A stretch of DNA of 64,000 bases from Cytophagales bacterium (GCA_022360015.1 JAKSDQ010000288.1:124001-188000), one strand, 5' to 3'; positions 9,041 through 19,331 are shown, counted from the stretch's first letter. Numbers and translations are program-made. The notes: generated by a model not told the origin, from the letters alone.

Positions 9041-10729
9041 TTAATACCCTGCTGCCTGTCCGTCCTTTCTGGACTCTGAGGCGCCAAAATAAACACCCTT
9101 CTCCTCATCCCACATAATGGCCTGATAACCACCATAAGCACCGTTGGCCCAGCTAACTTTGTGTCCTTTGCGCATCAGCCCCCTGATCACTTCATAGTCA
9201 AAACCATCTTCCAGATAAAGCGTTCCACCATTGGTCATTTTTTCACCCGTGGGTTGGGATGAGCCCAGATGCTGCATTCTCGGTGCATCTCCGGCCTCCT
9301 GCAGATTCATACCAAAATCAATGATGTTTACAACCACCTGAACATGTCCCTGTGGTTGCATAGCCCCGCCCATTAACCCGAAGCTTATCCAGGGTTTTCC
9401 ATCTTTGGTGATAAACGCCGGAATGATGGTATGAAACGGCCTTTTGTTGGGTTCATACACATTGAAGTGACCTTCTTCCAACGCAAACAACTCTCCCCGG
9501 TCCTGCAATATAAAGCCCAGGCCTGTAGGGGTCATACCTGATCCCATACCACGGAAGTTGCTCTGGATCAGCGAAACCATATTCCCGTCCTTATCAGCGA
9601 CAGTCATATAGATGGTATCCCCGTCTCTGAGGTTTCCGGCAGGATAACTTCTACCGGCCCGGCTGAGATCAATCAATTTGCTTCTTTCCCTGGCATATTC
9701 CTTTGAAATCAGCCTGGCTACAGGCACCTGATTAAAATCCATGTCTGCATAAAACCTGGCTCTGTCTTCATAAGCCAGTTTTTTGGCTTCCGTAAATGCG
9801 TGGATATACTCCGTACTTCCAAACCCCATAGATTCAATATCAAAGCCCTCCAAGATATTCAACATCTGCAGGGCGGCAATTCCCTGGCCGTTTGGTGGCA
9901 ATTCCCAAACGTCATAACCCCGGTAATTGGTGCTAACCGGCTCTACCCATTCTGATTTATGGTTTGCCAGATCTTCATAAGATAAAAAACCTCCCTGTTC
10001 CTTCATATACCTGGCAATGGTCCTGGCAATTTCACCTGCATAAAACTCATCCCTGCCACCTTTTGCAATTTTTTCAAGCGTTGTTGCTAAATAAGGGTTT
10101 TTAAAAATTTCGCCTTTTTCGGGTGCATGGCCATCAGGCATAAATGTTTCTTTAAAACCATCAAATTTAGAAAGAAAACCTGCGCTTCGCTGTATATAAT
10201 AGGCAATCAACTCACTCACCGGAAAACCGTTATTGGCATAATCAATGGTTGGCTTTAAAATATCGGCCATGGACATAGAGCCAAATTTATTGTGCATTTC
10301 ATACCAACCATCCACACATCCGGGAACAGATACCGGCAGTGGGCCATGAGAAGGAATTTTTTCCATTTTGTTTTTGACAAAATAATCCAGCTTCAAGGCG
10401 ACCGGCGACCGGCCGCTGGCGTTGAGTCCGTACAGTTTTTGTGTTTTGGCATCCCAGATGATGGCAAACAGGTCTCCTCCGATACCGTTTCCGGTAGGTT
10501 CTACCAATCCAAGCATAGCATTTGCAGCAATAGCCGCGTCAATGGCATTACCGCCACTTTTTAGCATGTCCAGTCCCACCTGGGTGGCAAGGGGCTGGCT
10601 CGTAGCAACCATTCCGTGTTGGGCAATTACTTCAGAGCGCGTGGCAAACTGCTTACCGGTAACACGGTCCTGCGCGGAAAGAATGGTAACGGAAAGCAGG
10701 AGGCAGGGGAGTAAGGTCAGGATTTTCAT
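9041..10729 (-). CDS. ggt: Gamma-glutamyltransferase (periplasmic Ntn-hydrolase)
   Basis: From the ATG at 10729 the product is 562 residues with a Sec signal peptide (MKILTLLPCLLLSVTILSAQ). An upstream in-frame ATG at 10780 would bury that signal, so the inner start is preferred. GGT features include GGNAIDAAIAANAMLGLVEP near the N-terminus, GDTIYMTVAD with the predicted autocleavage and nucleophilic Thr, and the glycine-rich GSGMTP and GGAMQPQGHVQV segments. The enzyme cleaves glutathione and other gamma-glutamyl compounds in the periplasm. The second residue of the usual Thr-Thr pair is Ile here. The gene lies 58 nt downstream of rarA on the same strand. Confidence 0.93.
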   Translation of the reverse strand: MKILTLLPCLLLSVTILSAQDRVTGKQFATRSEVIAQHGMVATSQPLATQVGLDMLKSGGNAIDAAIAANAMLGLVEPTGNGIGGDLFAIIWDAKTQKLYGLNASGRSPVALKLDYFVKNKMEKIPSHGPLPVSVPGCVDGWYEMHNKFGSMSMADILKPTIDYANNGFPVSELIAYYIQRSAGFLSKFDGFKETFMPDGHAPEKGEIFKNPYLATTLEKIAKGGRDEFYAGEIARTIARYMKEQGGFLSYEDLANHKSEWVEPVSTNYRGYDVWELPPNGQGIAALQMLNILEGFDIESMGFGSTEYIHAFTEAKKLAYEDRARFYADMDFNQVPVARLISKEYARERSKLIDLSRAGRSYPAGNLRDGDTIYMTVADKDGNMVSLIQSNFRGMGSGMTPTGLGFILQDRGELFALEEGHFNVYEPNKRPFHTIIPAFITKDGKPWISFGLMGGAMQPQGHVQVVVNIIDFGMNLQEAGDAPRMQHLGSSQPTGEKMTNGGTLYLEDGFDYEVIRGLMRKGHKVSWANGAYGGYQAIMWDEEKGVYFGASESRKDGQAAGY

Positions 10730-10787
10730 GTCGATTAGTTTAAGAGGAAATAAAATGATATTTTCAGATAATTTTTTCAATAACAGC

Positions 10788-12056
10788 CTAATATTGATAT
10801 TTGTTTCCCCAAAAAGCCTTTAGCCGTTTTCTTAGTTCATTTTCCCTGGCATTGGCTCCCGGGTCATACAGTTTGGTGCCTTTGATCTCCTCAGGAAGGA
10901 ATTCCATATCAACAAAATTTCCCGGGTGATCATGGGCATATTTGTATCCGGCTCCGTAGCCTTCCTGTTTCATCAATTTTGTCGGGGCATTTCTGATGGG
11001 TAGTGGTACGCCCAAATCGCCCATTTCCCGTACCAGGGATTTAGCGGACTTGATGGCTTTATAACTGGCATTACTTTTAGGAGAGCTTGCCAGATACGTA
11101 GTACATTGCGACAAAATAATTTCCGCTTCAGGATACCCGATCATGTTAACCGCCTGAAAAGTACTGGTAGCCAACACAAGGGCCGTAGGGTTGGCATTGC
11201 CAATATCCTCCGAGGCTAAGATAACCAGCCTGCGGGCGATAAACTTTACGTCTTCCCCACCTTCGATCATCCTGGCGAGCCAGTATACCGCTGCGTTGGG
11301 ATCGCTGCCCCTGATTGATTTGATAAACGCGGAGATGATGTCGTAATGCTGCTCGCCACTTTTGTCATAAATGACCACGCGCTGCTGGGCAACCTGTTTC
11401 ACATTGTCATTGGTAATCACCACCTGGTTACCCGGAAGTGCGTCTACCACCAATTCCAGCAAATTCAATAATTTCCTGGCGTCACCACCCGAAATATTCA
11501 GCAACGCTTCATGCGCTTTGATCAACACTTTTTTAGATTGCAATTTTTCATCTAACCTAAGGGCCCTGTCTACCAGCTTCAACAAGTCTTCTTCCCTTAA
11601 TGCTTTCAGCGTATACACCTGACACCGGGAAAGGAGCGCGGAGATCACTTCAAAAGAAGGGTTTTCGGTAGTGGCGCCTATGAGCGTAATAATCCCTTTC
11701 TCTACCGCTCCCAGTAGGGCATCCTGTTGTGATTTACTAAACCGGTGAATTTCGTCGATGAAAAGAATGGTTTTCGGGTATCCTTTGGCCTTTTCGATGA
11801 CTGTTCTTACTTCCTTTACTCCTGAACTAACCGCACTAAGGGTAAAAAAAGCAGCATTTATCTGATTGGCAATAATGTTTGCCAAGGTAGTTTTACCTAC
11901 CCCGGGAGGGCCCCAGAGAATCATAGAAGGGATCACACCTACCTTCACTGCTCTTCTCAACACCCCGTTTTCACCGACCAGGTGCTCCTGTCCTACTACG
12001 TCTTCCAGCTTAACGGGCCTCAACCGTTCTGCCAAAGGATGATTGATATTAAACAT
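10788..12056 (-). CDS. rarA: Replication-associated recombination protein RarA (MgsA)
   Basis: This is a 422-residue AAA+ ATPase. Walker A GPPGVGKT is at residues 49-56 and Walker [10 protein letters not shown] at about 98-106. Sensor segment [10 protein letters not shown] follows, then the RarA-specific C-terminal region with [17 protein letters not shown] and [11 protein letters not shown]. RarA forms tetramers, is related to clamp-loader subunits and acts at stalled replication forks. Length and motif order are those of full-length family members. It is the first gene of a minus-strand pair with ggt and is divergent from the EamA transporter gene. Confidence 0.96.
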   Translation of the reverse strand: MFNINHPLAERLRPVKLEDVVGQEHLVGENGVLRRAVKVGVIPSMILWGPPGVGKTTLANIIANQINAAFFTLSAVSSGVKEVRTVIEKAKGYPKTILFIDEIHRFSKSQQDALLGAVEKGIITLIGATTENPSFEVISALLSRCQVYTLKALREEDLLKLVDRALRLDEKLQSKKVLIKAHEALLNISGGDARKLLNLLELVVDALPGNQVVITNDNVKQVAQQRVVIYDKSGEQHYDIISAFIKSIRGSDPNAAVYWLARMIEGGEDVKFIARRLVILASEDIGNANPTALVLATSTFQAVNMIGYPEAEIILSQCTTYLASSPKSNASYKAIKSAKSLVREMGDLGVPLPIRNAPTKLMKQEGYGAGYKYAHDHPGNFVDMEFLPEEIKGTKLYDPGANARENELRKRLKAFWGNKYQY

Positions 12057-12197
12057 AACAGAAAATTAAAAAAAAAACACCAGCAATTATAAGGAATGGG
12101 ATTTTATCATGGTCATCTATCTATCCTGATTTTGATTCATGAATATTATTCATCCCTGTTATGGTTTTTACAAGCCGGCAATTATTAGCTTTGCGCC

Positions 12198-13073
12198 ATG
12201 TCAAAAGAATTGCGTGTACATTTGGCCCTGGTCACTGCTGGCCTGATCTACGGGGCAAATTATGTGATTGCCAAAGCCGTTATGCCCGATTATATCCGGC
12301 CTTTTGGACTCATTGCATTAAGAGTATTTATTGCAGGACTGCTTTTCTGGATTTTGCAGGGACTATTCATCAAAGAAAAAATAACCCATACCCGAGATTA
12401 CAGGAAATTTCTCGTGGTGGCGGTTTTTGGCGCAGGTGTTAATATGCTGGCTTTTTTTCAGGGCCTTAATTACACCAGCGCTATCAATGCCTCCATTATT
12501 ATGACGCTGGTACCAATTATTGTTTTGATAGCCTCTTACTTTATTTTGAAAGAAAGGATTACCAAATTAAAGTTAGGCGGCATTATTCTCGGGGGTATGG
12601 GCGCGATTCTTTTGATTACCTCCAGGGGAATTTCTTATGAAAATACCCGGTTTATCGGTGATGTGCTGGTGATACTCAACAGCATTTTTTATGGCATTTA
12701 CCTGGTGATTGTAAAACCACTGATGCTTAAATACCATCCCGTAACTGTCATAAAATGGGTGTTTACTTTTGGTTTCTTTTTGGTTTTGCCGTTTGGGTTT
12801 TCCGATCTCTTTCACATTCCATGGTCAAACATGCCGCTAAATATTTGGATTGGTATCATTTACGTAATAGTGGGCACCACTTTCTGCACTTATTTGCTCA
12901 ATGCATGGGCTTTGAAACATACCAGCCCTTCAGTGGCAGGTGCTTATGTGTATTTGCAGCCGGTGTTCGCTACCTTTATCGCGGTTGTTTTTGTCAGTGA
13001 AACCCTGGATTGGCAGCAGTTGTTATTTTCTTTGTTGATTTTCGCCGGAGTTTATCTGGTTAGCAAAAAGTAA
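12198..13073 (+). CDS. EamA/DMT-family transporter
   Basis: This 291-residue protein has about ten hydrophobic helices arranged as two EamA repeats (residues ~10-140 and ~150-290). A typical first-repeat end, SAINASIIMTLVPIIVLIASYFILKERIT, is recognisable from its parts (NASIIMTLVP; FILKERIT). The second repeat has SPSVAGAYVYLQPVFAT before the final helices. Members are inner-membrane exporters of amino acids or other metabolites. The substrate cannot be predicted. The gene is convergent with the GDPD gene 18 nt away. Confidence 0.9.
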   Translation: MSKELRVHLALVTAGLIYGANYVIAKAVMPDYIRPFGLIALRVFIAGLLFWILQGLFIKEKITHTRDYRKFLVVAVFGAGVNMLAFFQGLNYTSAINASIIMTLVPIIVLIASYFILKERITKLKLGGIILGGMGAILLITSRGISYENTRFIGDVLVILNSIFYGIYLVIVKPLMLKYHPVTVIKWVFTFGFFLVLPFGFSDLFHIPWSNMPLNIWIGIIYVIVGTTFCTYLLNAWALKHTSPSVAGAYVYLQPVFATFIAVVFVSETLDWQQLLFSLLIFAGVYLVSKK

Positions 13074-13091
13074 AGGTCCTTTGATTTTGAG

Positions 13092-13988
13092 TTAAAAGTT
13101 TTTCTGATTGTTTAAAATACCTAAAGCGTCTGCAGCTTCTTTCGGCCTGTCCGTGGCAATTATATCTACCCCCTTATCTATCAAATCCCGATACAGGTGG
13201 TCACCGCGTATTACCGCCCTCCGGTCCAGGTTGCCAAAAGTACCTAAAATGCAAAAAATACCCTGGTCATGAAGCATTTTGTAATGATCCCGGGCCAATA
13301 GCCTGATCCCTGTAAAGGCAATTACGTTTTTGCCGGGAATACCCGCTTTCTTTACCCTTTCAAATTCGTCTTTATTTCTGATAGTAATCGATATCATCAA
13401 AGAGGGATTGAGCCGGTGCACTTTTACCGCGTTTTCCACGGTGTACACAATTATACTCACATGGCTTTCGGCCCCGGTTTGTTCAATCAGGCGGATCACT
13501 TTTTCAAAGTCAACACCCCTTTTAACATCAACGCTGACCAGGGCTCCTTTTTCTTTTGCCCACTGCAATACTTCTGCTAAGGTCGGTACATTAAAATCCG
13601 TGATTTTTCCTTCATTGTCTTTCAACCTGAGGTTTTTTATCTCGGCAAGTGTCATTCCATCCACATAGCCCGTTCCATTGGTAGTTCTGTCGACTTTGTC
13701 ATCGTGCATCAGCACCAAATGTCCGTCTTTGGTCGTGTTTACATCAAATTCTATCAATGCCTTTGTGTAAGAAAGTGTGTTATCGAAGGTTTCTATACAA
13801 TTCTCAGGGAAACCGGGATACGGCCCACCGCGGTGGGCGCTAATCATGGGAGCAACGCCTGGTTCCCATTTGAAAACTTCCCTGGCATCAAGGTTGGCAC
13901 GGTTTCCGGAACTCTGCGAATTTTCATTTTGACAGCTTAAGGAGAAAGTCAAAAATATAAGGCAGAAATACTTGAAGATATGACTCAT
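13092..13988 (-). CDS. Glycerophosphodiester phosphodiesterase family lipoprotein
   Basis: This 298-residue protein has a lipoprotein signal (lipobox Ser-Leu-Ser-Cys, Cys19). The GDPD TIM barrel carries the metal and catalytic motifs: SAHRGG (His52) followed by FPENCIETFD (Glu62), then DVNTTKDGHLVLMHDD and DRTTNGTG. The barrel ends with GVDIIATDRP. GDPDs hydrolyse glycerophosphodiesters from phospholipid turnover to glycerol-3-phosphate and an alcohol. The lipid anchor places it in the periplasm or at an outer-membrane face. It is a single gene, convergent with the EamA transporter. Confidence 0.92.
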   Translation of the reverse strand: MSHIFKYFCLIFLTFSLSCQNENSQSSGNRANLDAREVFKWEPGVAPMISAHRGGPYPGFPENCIETFDNTLSYTKALIEFDVNTTKDGHLVLMHDDKVDRTTNGTGYVDGMTLAEIKNLRLKDNEGKITDFNVPTLAEVLQWAKEKGALVSVDVKRGVDFEKVIRLIEQTGAESHVSIIVYTVENAVKVHRLNPSLMISITIRNKDEFERVKKAGIPGKNVIAFTGIRLLARDHYKMLHDQGIFCILGTFGNLDRRAVIRGDHLYRDLIDKGVDIIATDRPKEAADALGILNNQKNF

Positions 13989-14233
13989 GAAGATGTTTTG
14001 AAAAGTGGCGTTTGCTTTATGGCAAAGTAATAAATAATCAGGCTTATTTTTTCTGCTTTGTCAGTCATTTTTTGTCCGGAAGTGATCGCAAAATTGTCCG
14101 TTTTTGACACAAAATATTCTCTATATTTTTCCCGAACAAGTTGTAAATATTTGATTATAAGTAATTTATAAAAAATGGCATGCCAATTGGCTGAAAAAAA
14201 GTCATAAGGTCAAAACTCAAAATAAATACAACA

Positions 14234-14593
14234 ATGAAAACAATCAGTGTCACCACCAAAAAGGTTACAATTATTGTCGGCGTTATAATGGCAATATTAA
14301 TTTTGCTGGTCTTTAATGCCAGCGCAGAGCCTGAAAATGATTTAAGATATAAGTCAGAAGTTGTCAAAATTCAGCAGGCCGTCAATGACCTGGCTATGCA
14401 AACTGAATCGGATTGTGAACAACTCAATCACAAAAAGGTACTCAAATTTTTTGATGACAATGAAAACCTTCTGTATGAATCAGAAGTCAATATGGATAAG
14501 GTAATCAATGATGAAAAGCTTATAAAATTGCTTCATCAAAGTGATTTGGTAGTCAATTTAGATCATACATCTTTCTATAGATTCAACAAGTAG
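14234..14593 (+). CDS. Hypothetical protein with one N-terminal membrane segment
   Basis: This 119-residue ORF begins MKTISVTTKK, followed by one hydrophobic helix (residues ~11-30) ending near Asn-Ala-Ser-Ala. The segment could be a signal peptide or a membrane anchor. The soluble remainder is acidic and helical at first (about 38-60), then has KVLKFFDDNENLLYESEV, resembling a short beta-hairpin module. No family is recognised. A perfect bidirectional terminator (14616-14640) lies just after the stop, which supports expression. Confidence 0.62.
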   Translation: MKTISVTTKKVTIIVGVIMAILILLVFNASAEPENDLRYKSEVVKIQQAVNDLAMQTESDCEQLNHKKVLKFFDDNENLLYESEVNMDKVINDEKLIKLLHQSDLVVNLDHTSFYRFNK

Positions 14594-14615
14594 CACTTTC
14601 TAAATCATCAGTGAA

Positions 14616-14640
14616 TAAAAGGAGATTAATTCTCCTTTTA
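14616..14640. terminator. Bidirectional terminator between convergent genes
   Basis: A perfect 10-bp inverted repeat (TAAAAGGAGA / TCTCCTTTTA) has a 5-nt loop and A/T runs on both sides. It sits between the stop of the plus-strand gene (14593) and the stop of the minus-strand gene (14645), so it probably serves both. Confidence 0.85.
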
Positions 14641-14644
14641 TTTA

Positions 14645-15424
14645 TTAATAGGGTAACAATGCCAGCACCACCAATACCAGCAACACAACGCCGGAAACGG
14701 TTATGATCCGTATATTTCTCTTAAAAGGTATTAACAAAAAAATAGAACCGGTAAATAATAGTCCGGTCAATTTAATATACATTTTGCGTTCATGATTTTC
14801 AAACCACTGCCAGAAGATGATCTGATCAAAAACCAGTACCACAAGACCAACCAGCACCGACCAGGTAATATATAAAATCCATTGATTTTTCTTGCCCAAC
14901 ACCTGTTGATAAGACGCCTGCAACTGATCGTAATTATATTGTAGCAGATCGTATTTTCGCTTAAGATAATTAAAGTTATTCCGTTCAAAGATTAAATCCT
15001 TGCCGGTATCGTTCTTGATCCTTTCAATTTCTGAGACATACTTTTCTATGTCAGATTTATGGGCTGATTTATCAATTTGCTTCTGATGACGAATTTGAAG
15101 GTCTTCTATGATGATGCGCACGACATTGATAAATTCGTCGTGGCCATGAATCCATTTGTCCAGACTCGATGAGTCAGCCGCGTGATTATGGCCGCTTATT
15201 TCAATTTTATCCAAATCTTTTTTGTAGTGAACATCTTTTGGCAGAAAATTGCCGATCAACATCAGGGTTTCCTTTTTGGTGGCATTAAACAGATTATGGT
15301 CCCCGTAATTTAATTTCTTGAGCCTTCTAAGTATCTCTTCGAATTTTTCAATAGCTTCTAGCATGCCATAAATATAAGCAATAGGGATGCTTAAATCATG
15401 ACAAAAATCTTTGAAATCATGCAT
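14645..15424 (-). CDS. Hypothetical coiled-coil protein with C-terminal membrane helices
   Basis: This is a 259-residue protein of unknown family. Residues 1-100 are soluble and helical. Residues ~105-185 are rich in charged heptad-like repeats (IERIKNDTGKDLIFERNN, then YDLLQYNYDQLQASYQQ), suggesting a coiled coil. The C-terminus has three hydrophobic helices (about 187-210, 220-235 and 238-257). The topology suggests a membrane-anchored scaffold or sensor with its N-terminus in the cytoplasm. It is flanked by two other small unknown genes, at 14234 and 15555. Confidence 0.65.
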   Translation of the reverse strand: MHDFKDFCHDLSIPIAYIYGMLEAIEKFEEILRRLKKLNYGDHNLFNATKKETLMLIGNFLPKDVHYKKDLDKIEISGHNHAADSSSLDKWIHGHDEFINVVRIIIEDLQIRHQKQIDKSAHKSDIEKYVSEIERIKNDTGKDLIFERNNFNYLKRKYDLLQYNYDQLQASYQQVLGKKNQWILYITWSVLVGLVVLVFDQIIFWQWFENHERKMYIKLTGLLFTGSIFLLIPFKRNIRIITVSGVVLLVLVVLALLPY

Positions 15425-15554
15425 ATTCTGGCTATATTTAATATTAGGTTTTGTTTTAAGGCAACAATTATTTTGAAAATGCCTTGGTTTTAACGCAATA
15501 AACAGCCTAAGAATAAGTTAAATTTAAGGTGTGTGAAATTAAAATGTTAGTAGT

Positions 15555-15773
15555 ATGACTATTCTTGAAAAAACTAGCCTGCTTAACTCCATAATCAGGG
15601 CAAAACAGAAGTTAATAGATGACTACGATAACGTAGAAGCCCATTACAAAAGCCTTTACGGATATACTAACAGGGAAAAGTATATCAAGGAAATGGAATT
15701 CTATAATTTCATCATTTCCAAATGGGATGAGTACAAGTTTAATACCGAAAAGAAGCATCTCCACCTAAACTAA
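15555..15773 (+). CDS. Hypothetical 72-residue protein
   Basis: A short soluble, highly charged and mostly helical ORF (MTILEKTSLLNSIIRAKQ at the start; FYNFIISKWDEYKF near the end). It has no signal, membrane segment or recognised domain. It starts at ATG 15555, 130 nt from the divergent coiled-coil gene, and ends 22 nt before the convergent bamA stop. Amphipathic composition favours a real gene, but nothing confirms it. Confidence 0.5.
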   Translation: MTILEKTSLLNSIIRAKQKLIDDYDNVEAHYKSLYGYTNREKYIKEMEFYNFIISKWDEYKFNTEKKHLHLN

Positions 15774-15795
15774 ATACTTCTATATTCAGGTACCA

Positions 15796-18456
15796 TTACC
15801 TCCGCATGCCTCCAAAGGTGAAGGTAAAGTTTTCCCTTGCAGGAGAAAGCCCGCCAATGGTTCTGTCAAAAGCATGCCCATAGTCTATGCCTATCATGCC
15901 CATTCCCGGAAGATTGATTCTTACCCCGATACCGGCTGCTTTAAACAATTGATTAGGATTGTAGTCTTCATAATTATTCCAGGTATTACCGGCTTCCATG
16001 AAACCGAGTACATAAATCAGGGGATTTCCCAGGTTGATGGGGTAGCGTAATTCAAAAGTGAATTTGTTAAAAACCACGCCGCCACTGAATCCGGAAACCG
16101 GGTCTATTGGAACCAGCGAATTTTCATCATAACCGCGCAGTCCGATGGGTTGGGAGCCTATCAAAAAGTCACCGGTCGTTCCTATCCCACTTCCACCCAA
16201 AAAGTACCTTTCAAAAGGACCGATTCCCAAGTCCTCAGAATATGATCCTAAAAAGCCCATGCTGGCTTTGGCATGAAAGACCAAATCGCCAACAACAGGC
16301 GTATAAAAAGCCGCGTCAAAATCCCATTTATGATATTCCACAAACCTGTACTTCTCTTCGTTAGGTGCATCTTCGTAGTTTCTGTCATTGAATAGGGAAT
16401 AGGGAGGAGTTAAACTCAATTTCAATGACAACGAAGACCCGGATCTGGGGTAAAACGGATTATCCACGTTATACCGCGACAGGGTTGTATTAAAGGTAAG
16501 CCCATGCGAATCACCATTGCTGATGCCCAAACTATTAGTATTGTTATAATCATCAAAATTATAGTAAGAGTAGGTGACCGAATGCTGAAGTTGAAAGTAA
16601 TCATCAGGCCATCTGAGGCGCCTGCCCAGGCCCACCGTAGCACTGTACAATTTCAGTTTTCCGAAATTATCCAGCTCGGGGTTGTATTGCTCGTTAACCA
16701 CATGCGTGAGATTCAATGAAAAGGCATTGTGTTTTTTTCCCCCAAACCATGGCTCCGAAAAACTAAGCGAGTAATTCTGAAAAGTTGATCCATTACTTTG
16801 TGCGGTGATCTGAAGCTTTTGACCATCCCCCAGGGGCAAGCCGTTCCAATCTTTGAAACTAAAAAACTTGCTAGCCGAAAAGTTATTCAAGGTAACCCCC
16901 AATGTGCCGAAAAACCGTGAGTTTCCCCCCAAACCGGCTGACAACTGGAATTCCGTCCCTGACTGCTCCTCTACAAAATACGACAGATCCACTGTACCTT
17001 CCGTACCGTTCAACAACGGTTTAACATCAATAGTTTCCGGGTTAAAATACCCCAATGCAGCCAGTTCGCGTGTTGTTCTTACCAAATCTTCCCTGCTGAA
17101 CTTCTGCCCCGGCAAAGTCCTTAACTCCCGCCTGATCACATGGTCACTGGTTTGTTCATTGCCCTTGATATGTATTTGGTTGATGGTAAACTGTGAACCT
17201 TCATGAATACGTATTTCTACGTCCACCGAATCACCTTCCACCAGGGCTTCAACCGGATTGATATTGAACATGAGATAACCATCGTCGAGATACAAAGAGC
17301 TGACATCCCTGCCTGCAGGATTGTGGTTGAGCTTTTGGCTTAATTGCTCAAAAGCGTATACATCTCCCTTTTCAATACCCAGAATAGCTGATAAAGTGGC
17401 ATCGGTATATTTGTAATTTCCCTCCCAGGAAATGCTTCTGAAGTAAAACCGCCTGCCTTCTTCCATCTTAAAACAGATGATGGCCGACTTTTTGTTTACC
17501 TGAATAATGGTATCAGCCAAAATAGCAGCATTTCGATATCCCTGCTGATTGTAAAACGCCAGGACACTTTTTTTATCTTCCTCGAGGGAGGTGCTTTTTA
17601 ATTTGGAATTTCCAAAAATATTGAAATTGAAGCCATCGTGGATAAATTGTTTGAATCCTTTTTTACCACTGCCGGAAGGTAAGGGGTCGAAGCCGGCGGC
17701 AAGGATGTTTTCCCGGAACTTCGGCTTTCGGGAAAACGGGCCGAATCTGACCTTTTCTTTGGTATTGGACATCTGCCGTCTGAGTTTACCATCAGAAAAC
17801 CTGTCATTTCCAGCAAAGAATATTCTTGAGACTTTAACCCGGTTTTTTCTTTTGATATCAAAATTAAGGATAGCGGCATTCGATGGATTTTCACTGATAA
17901 CCCTGCCGGATTTGACTTCAACATTCAGAAATCCCTTTTCCATAAAAAATCTTTTAATCGTGAGTTCAGCATTTTTGATAATAGAGGGTGTGATGATCCT
18001 CCCAATTATCAGGTCAATTTCATCCTTTAAAGTGTTCTGCTGAGATCTCGAAATACCTGTAAAGGTCACTTTGGATAGCCTGGGAAGCTCCTTGATTTCT
18101 ATCACCAATGACGCCTTGTTAGCTTCAATACCGGTCGCATAGATACTTACATTTTCCATGATCTTTTGATTCCACAGCTTGTTTATGGCCGTGGTTATCC
18201 TGTCGCCCGGTATTTTGATCCTGTCGCCCTCCTTCAGGCCTGAAAGCGATATTAATGCATTATGATCCAGGTATTTTGCTCCCGAAACCTTGATTTCAGT
18301 GATGTTATATATTTTTGGGCTGCTATAATTTATCTCTTTTATGCCTTTTTTCTGCTGACCATCATACCGTATTTGACCTGCTGCTGAAATGGCGGAAACA
18401 ACAAATAATAGCTTTGAAATCAAAAAGCACCTGCCATATACCCAAGTTTTACCCAT
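15796..18456 (-). CDS. bamA: Outer-membrane protein assembly factor BamA
   Basis: This 886-residue Omp85 protein has an N-terminal signal (residues ~10-28), five POTRA-like repeats (about 50-470, e.g. ITEIKVSGAKYLDHNALISL, then RRFYFRSISWEG and FTINQIHIKGNEQTSD) and a C-terminal 16-strand barrel. The barrel has GLRGYDENSL, the conserved L6 loop motif (Val/Leu-Arg-Gly-Tyr type), and a final strand ending in FTFGGMRR. BamA folds and inserts beta-barrel proteins into the outer membrane. The region between POTRA 2 and 3 carries a basic insert (about 245-300), longer than in E. coli. It is transcribed alone from the minus strand. Confidence 0.93.
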   Translation of the reverse strand: MGKTWVYGRCFLISKLLFVVSAISAAGQIRYDGQQKKGIKEINYSSPKIYNITEIKVSGAKYLDHNALISLSGLKEGDRIKIPGDRITTAINKLWNQKIMENVSIYATGIEANKASLVIEIKELPRLSKVTFTGISRSQQNTLKDEIDLIIGRIITPSIIKNAELTIKRFFMEKGFLNVEVKSGRVISENPSNAAILNFDIKRKNRVKVSRIFFAGNDRFSDGKLRRQMSNTKEKVRFGPFSRKPKFRENILAAGFDPLPSGSGKKGFKQFIHDGFNFNIFGNSKLKSTSLEEDKKSVLAFYNQQGYRNAAILADTIIQVNKKSAIICFKMEEGRRFYFRSISWEGNYKYTDATLSAILGIEKGDVYAFEQLSQKLNHNPAGRDVSSLYLDDGYLMFNINPVEALVEGDSVDVEIRIHEGSQFTINQIHIKGNEQTSDHVIRRELRTLPGQKFSREDLVRTTRELAALGYFNPETIDVKPLLNGTEGTVDLSYFVEEQSGTEFQLSAGLGGNSRFFGTLGVTLNNFSASKFFSFKDWNGLPLGDGQKLQITAQSNGSTFQNYSLSFSEPWFGGKKHNAFSLNLTHVVNEQYNPELDNFGKLKLYSATVGLGRRLRWPDDYFQLQHSVTYSYYNFDDYNNTNSLGISNGDSHGLTFNTTLSRYNVDNPFYPRSGSSLSLKLSLTPPYSLFNDRNYEDAPNEEKYRFVEYHKWDFDAAFYTPVVGDLVFHAKASMGFLGSYSEDLGIGPFERYFLGGSGIGTTGDFLIGSQPIGLRGYDENSLVPIDPVSGFSGGVVFNKFTFELRYPINLGNPLIYVLGFMEAGNTWNNYEDYNPNQLFKAAGIGVRINLPGMGMIGIDYGHAFDRTIGGLSPARENFTFTFGGMRR

Positions 18457-18581
18457 CCTGTTTTTATTAATCCTTCATATGTTTTTAGTATCTCCATAAT
18501 GCTGTGTCGCGAGAAACAGTTGTCTTAATCATTCATATATTTTCAACTTATTGGTTATTTTAGCGGCCATTAAAAGCAAAC

Positions 18582-19331
18582 ATGGGCTTACAGGACTCTT
18601 TAATTGTAGGAGGTGCCGGATTACTGGCCGGATTTATCAATACCCTGGCCGGGGGTGGTTCTTTAATCACCCTGCCACTGCTGATTTTTTTAGGGTTACC
18701 ACCAAATGTTGCCAATGGCACCAACCGGCTGGCCATCCTGCTGGGAACGTTCTCCGCCGCCACCGGATTCAGGAGCAAAGGTGTTTTCGTCTTTCCATAC
18801 AGTCTTTGGCTGGGTCTTTCCGCAGTTATGGGAGCGGTCATCGGGGCAAAGGTTTCCATTGATCTGAAAGGGGAAACTTTTAACCGGATTCTTGCTGTTG
18901 TCATGATTTTGGTGGTATTGAATATCGTATTTAACCCATTGAAAAAAATTACCGCCAAAACTGAAAATCTATCTACAGGCAAGCAATGGGCAGGAATTGT
19001 TGCCTTCTTTTTTGTGGGCATTTACGGTGGGTTTATACAGGCCGGAGTGGGCTTTATTATAATAGCCACCCTCACCACCATCAACGGCTTTGACCTGGTA
19101 AAAACCAATAGTATCAAGGCGATGGTCATTTTTATTTATACCATCGCGGCATTTTCCGTATTTGTCTTAGATCAGAAAGTAAACTGGTGGGTAGGGTTCA
19201 CTTTAGCTGCCGGAAATGTAAGTGGGGCCTGGATTGCCAGCAGATGGTCAGTAGGCAGAGGGCAACATTTTATCAAACCCATTCTGCTGGTGATGGTCAC
19301 TGCCATGGCGATCAGGCTCTGGTTTTTTTAG
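18582..19331 (+). CDS. TauE/SafE (TSUP) family permease
   Basis: This 249-residue protein has about eight hydrophobic helices in two similar halves. The first begins VGGAGLLAGFINTLAGGGSL, the characteristic TSUP glycine-rich start. The second half repeats this with VGIYGGFIQAGVGFIII. Family members export or import small anions such as sulfite, sulfoacetate or sulfolactate across the inner membrane. The substrate is not predictable here. The gene is divergent from bamA. Confidence 0.88.
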   Translation: MGLQDSLIVGGAGLLAGFINTLAGGGSLITLPLLIFLGLPPNVANGTNRLAILLGTFSAATGFRSKGVFVFPYSLWLGLSAVMGAVIGAKVSIDLKGETFNRILAVVMILVVLNIVFNPLKKITAKTENLSTGKQWAGIVAFFFVGIYGGFIQAGVGFIIIATLTTINGFDLVKTNSIKAMVIFIYTIAAFSVFVLDQKVNWWVGFTLAAGNVSGAWIASRWSVGRGQHFIKPILLVMVTAMAIRLWFF

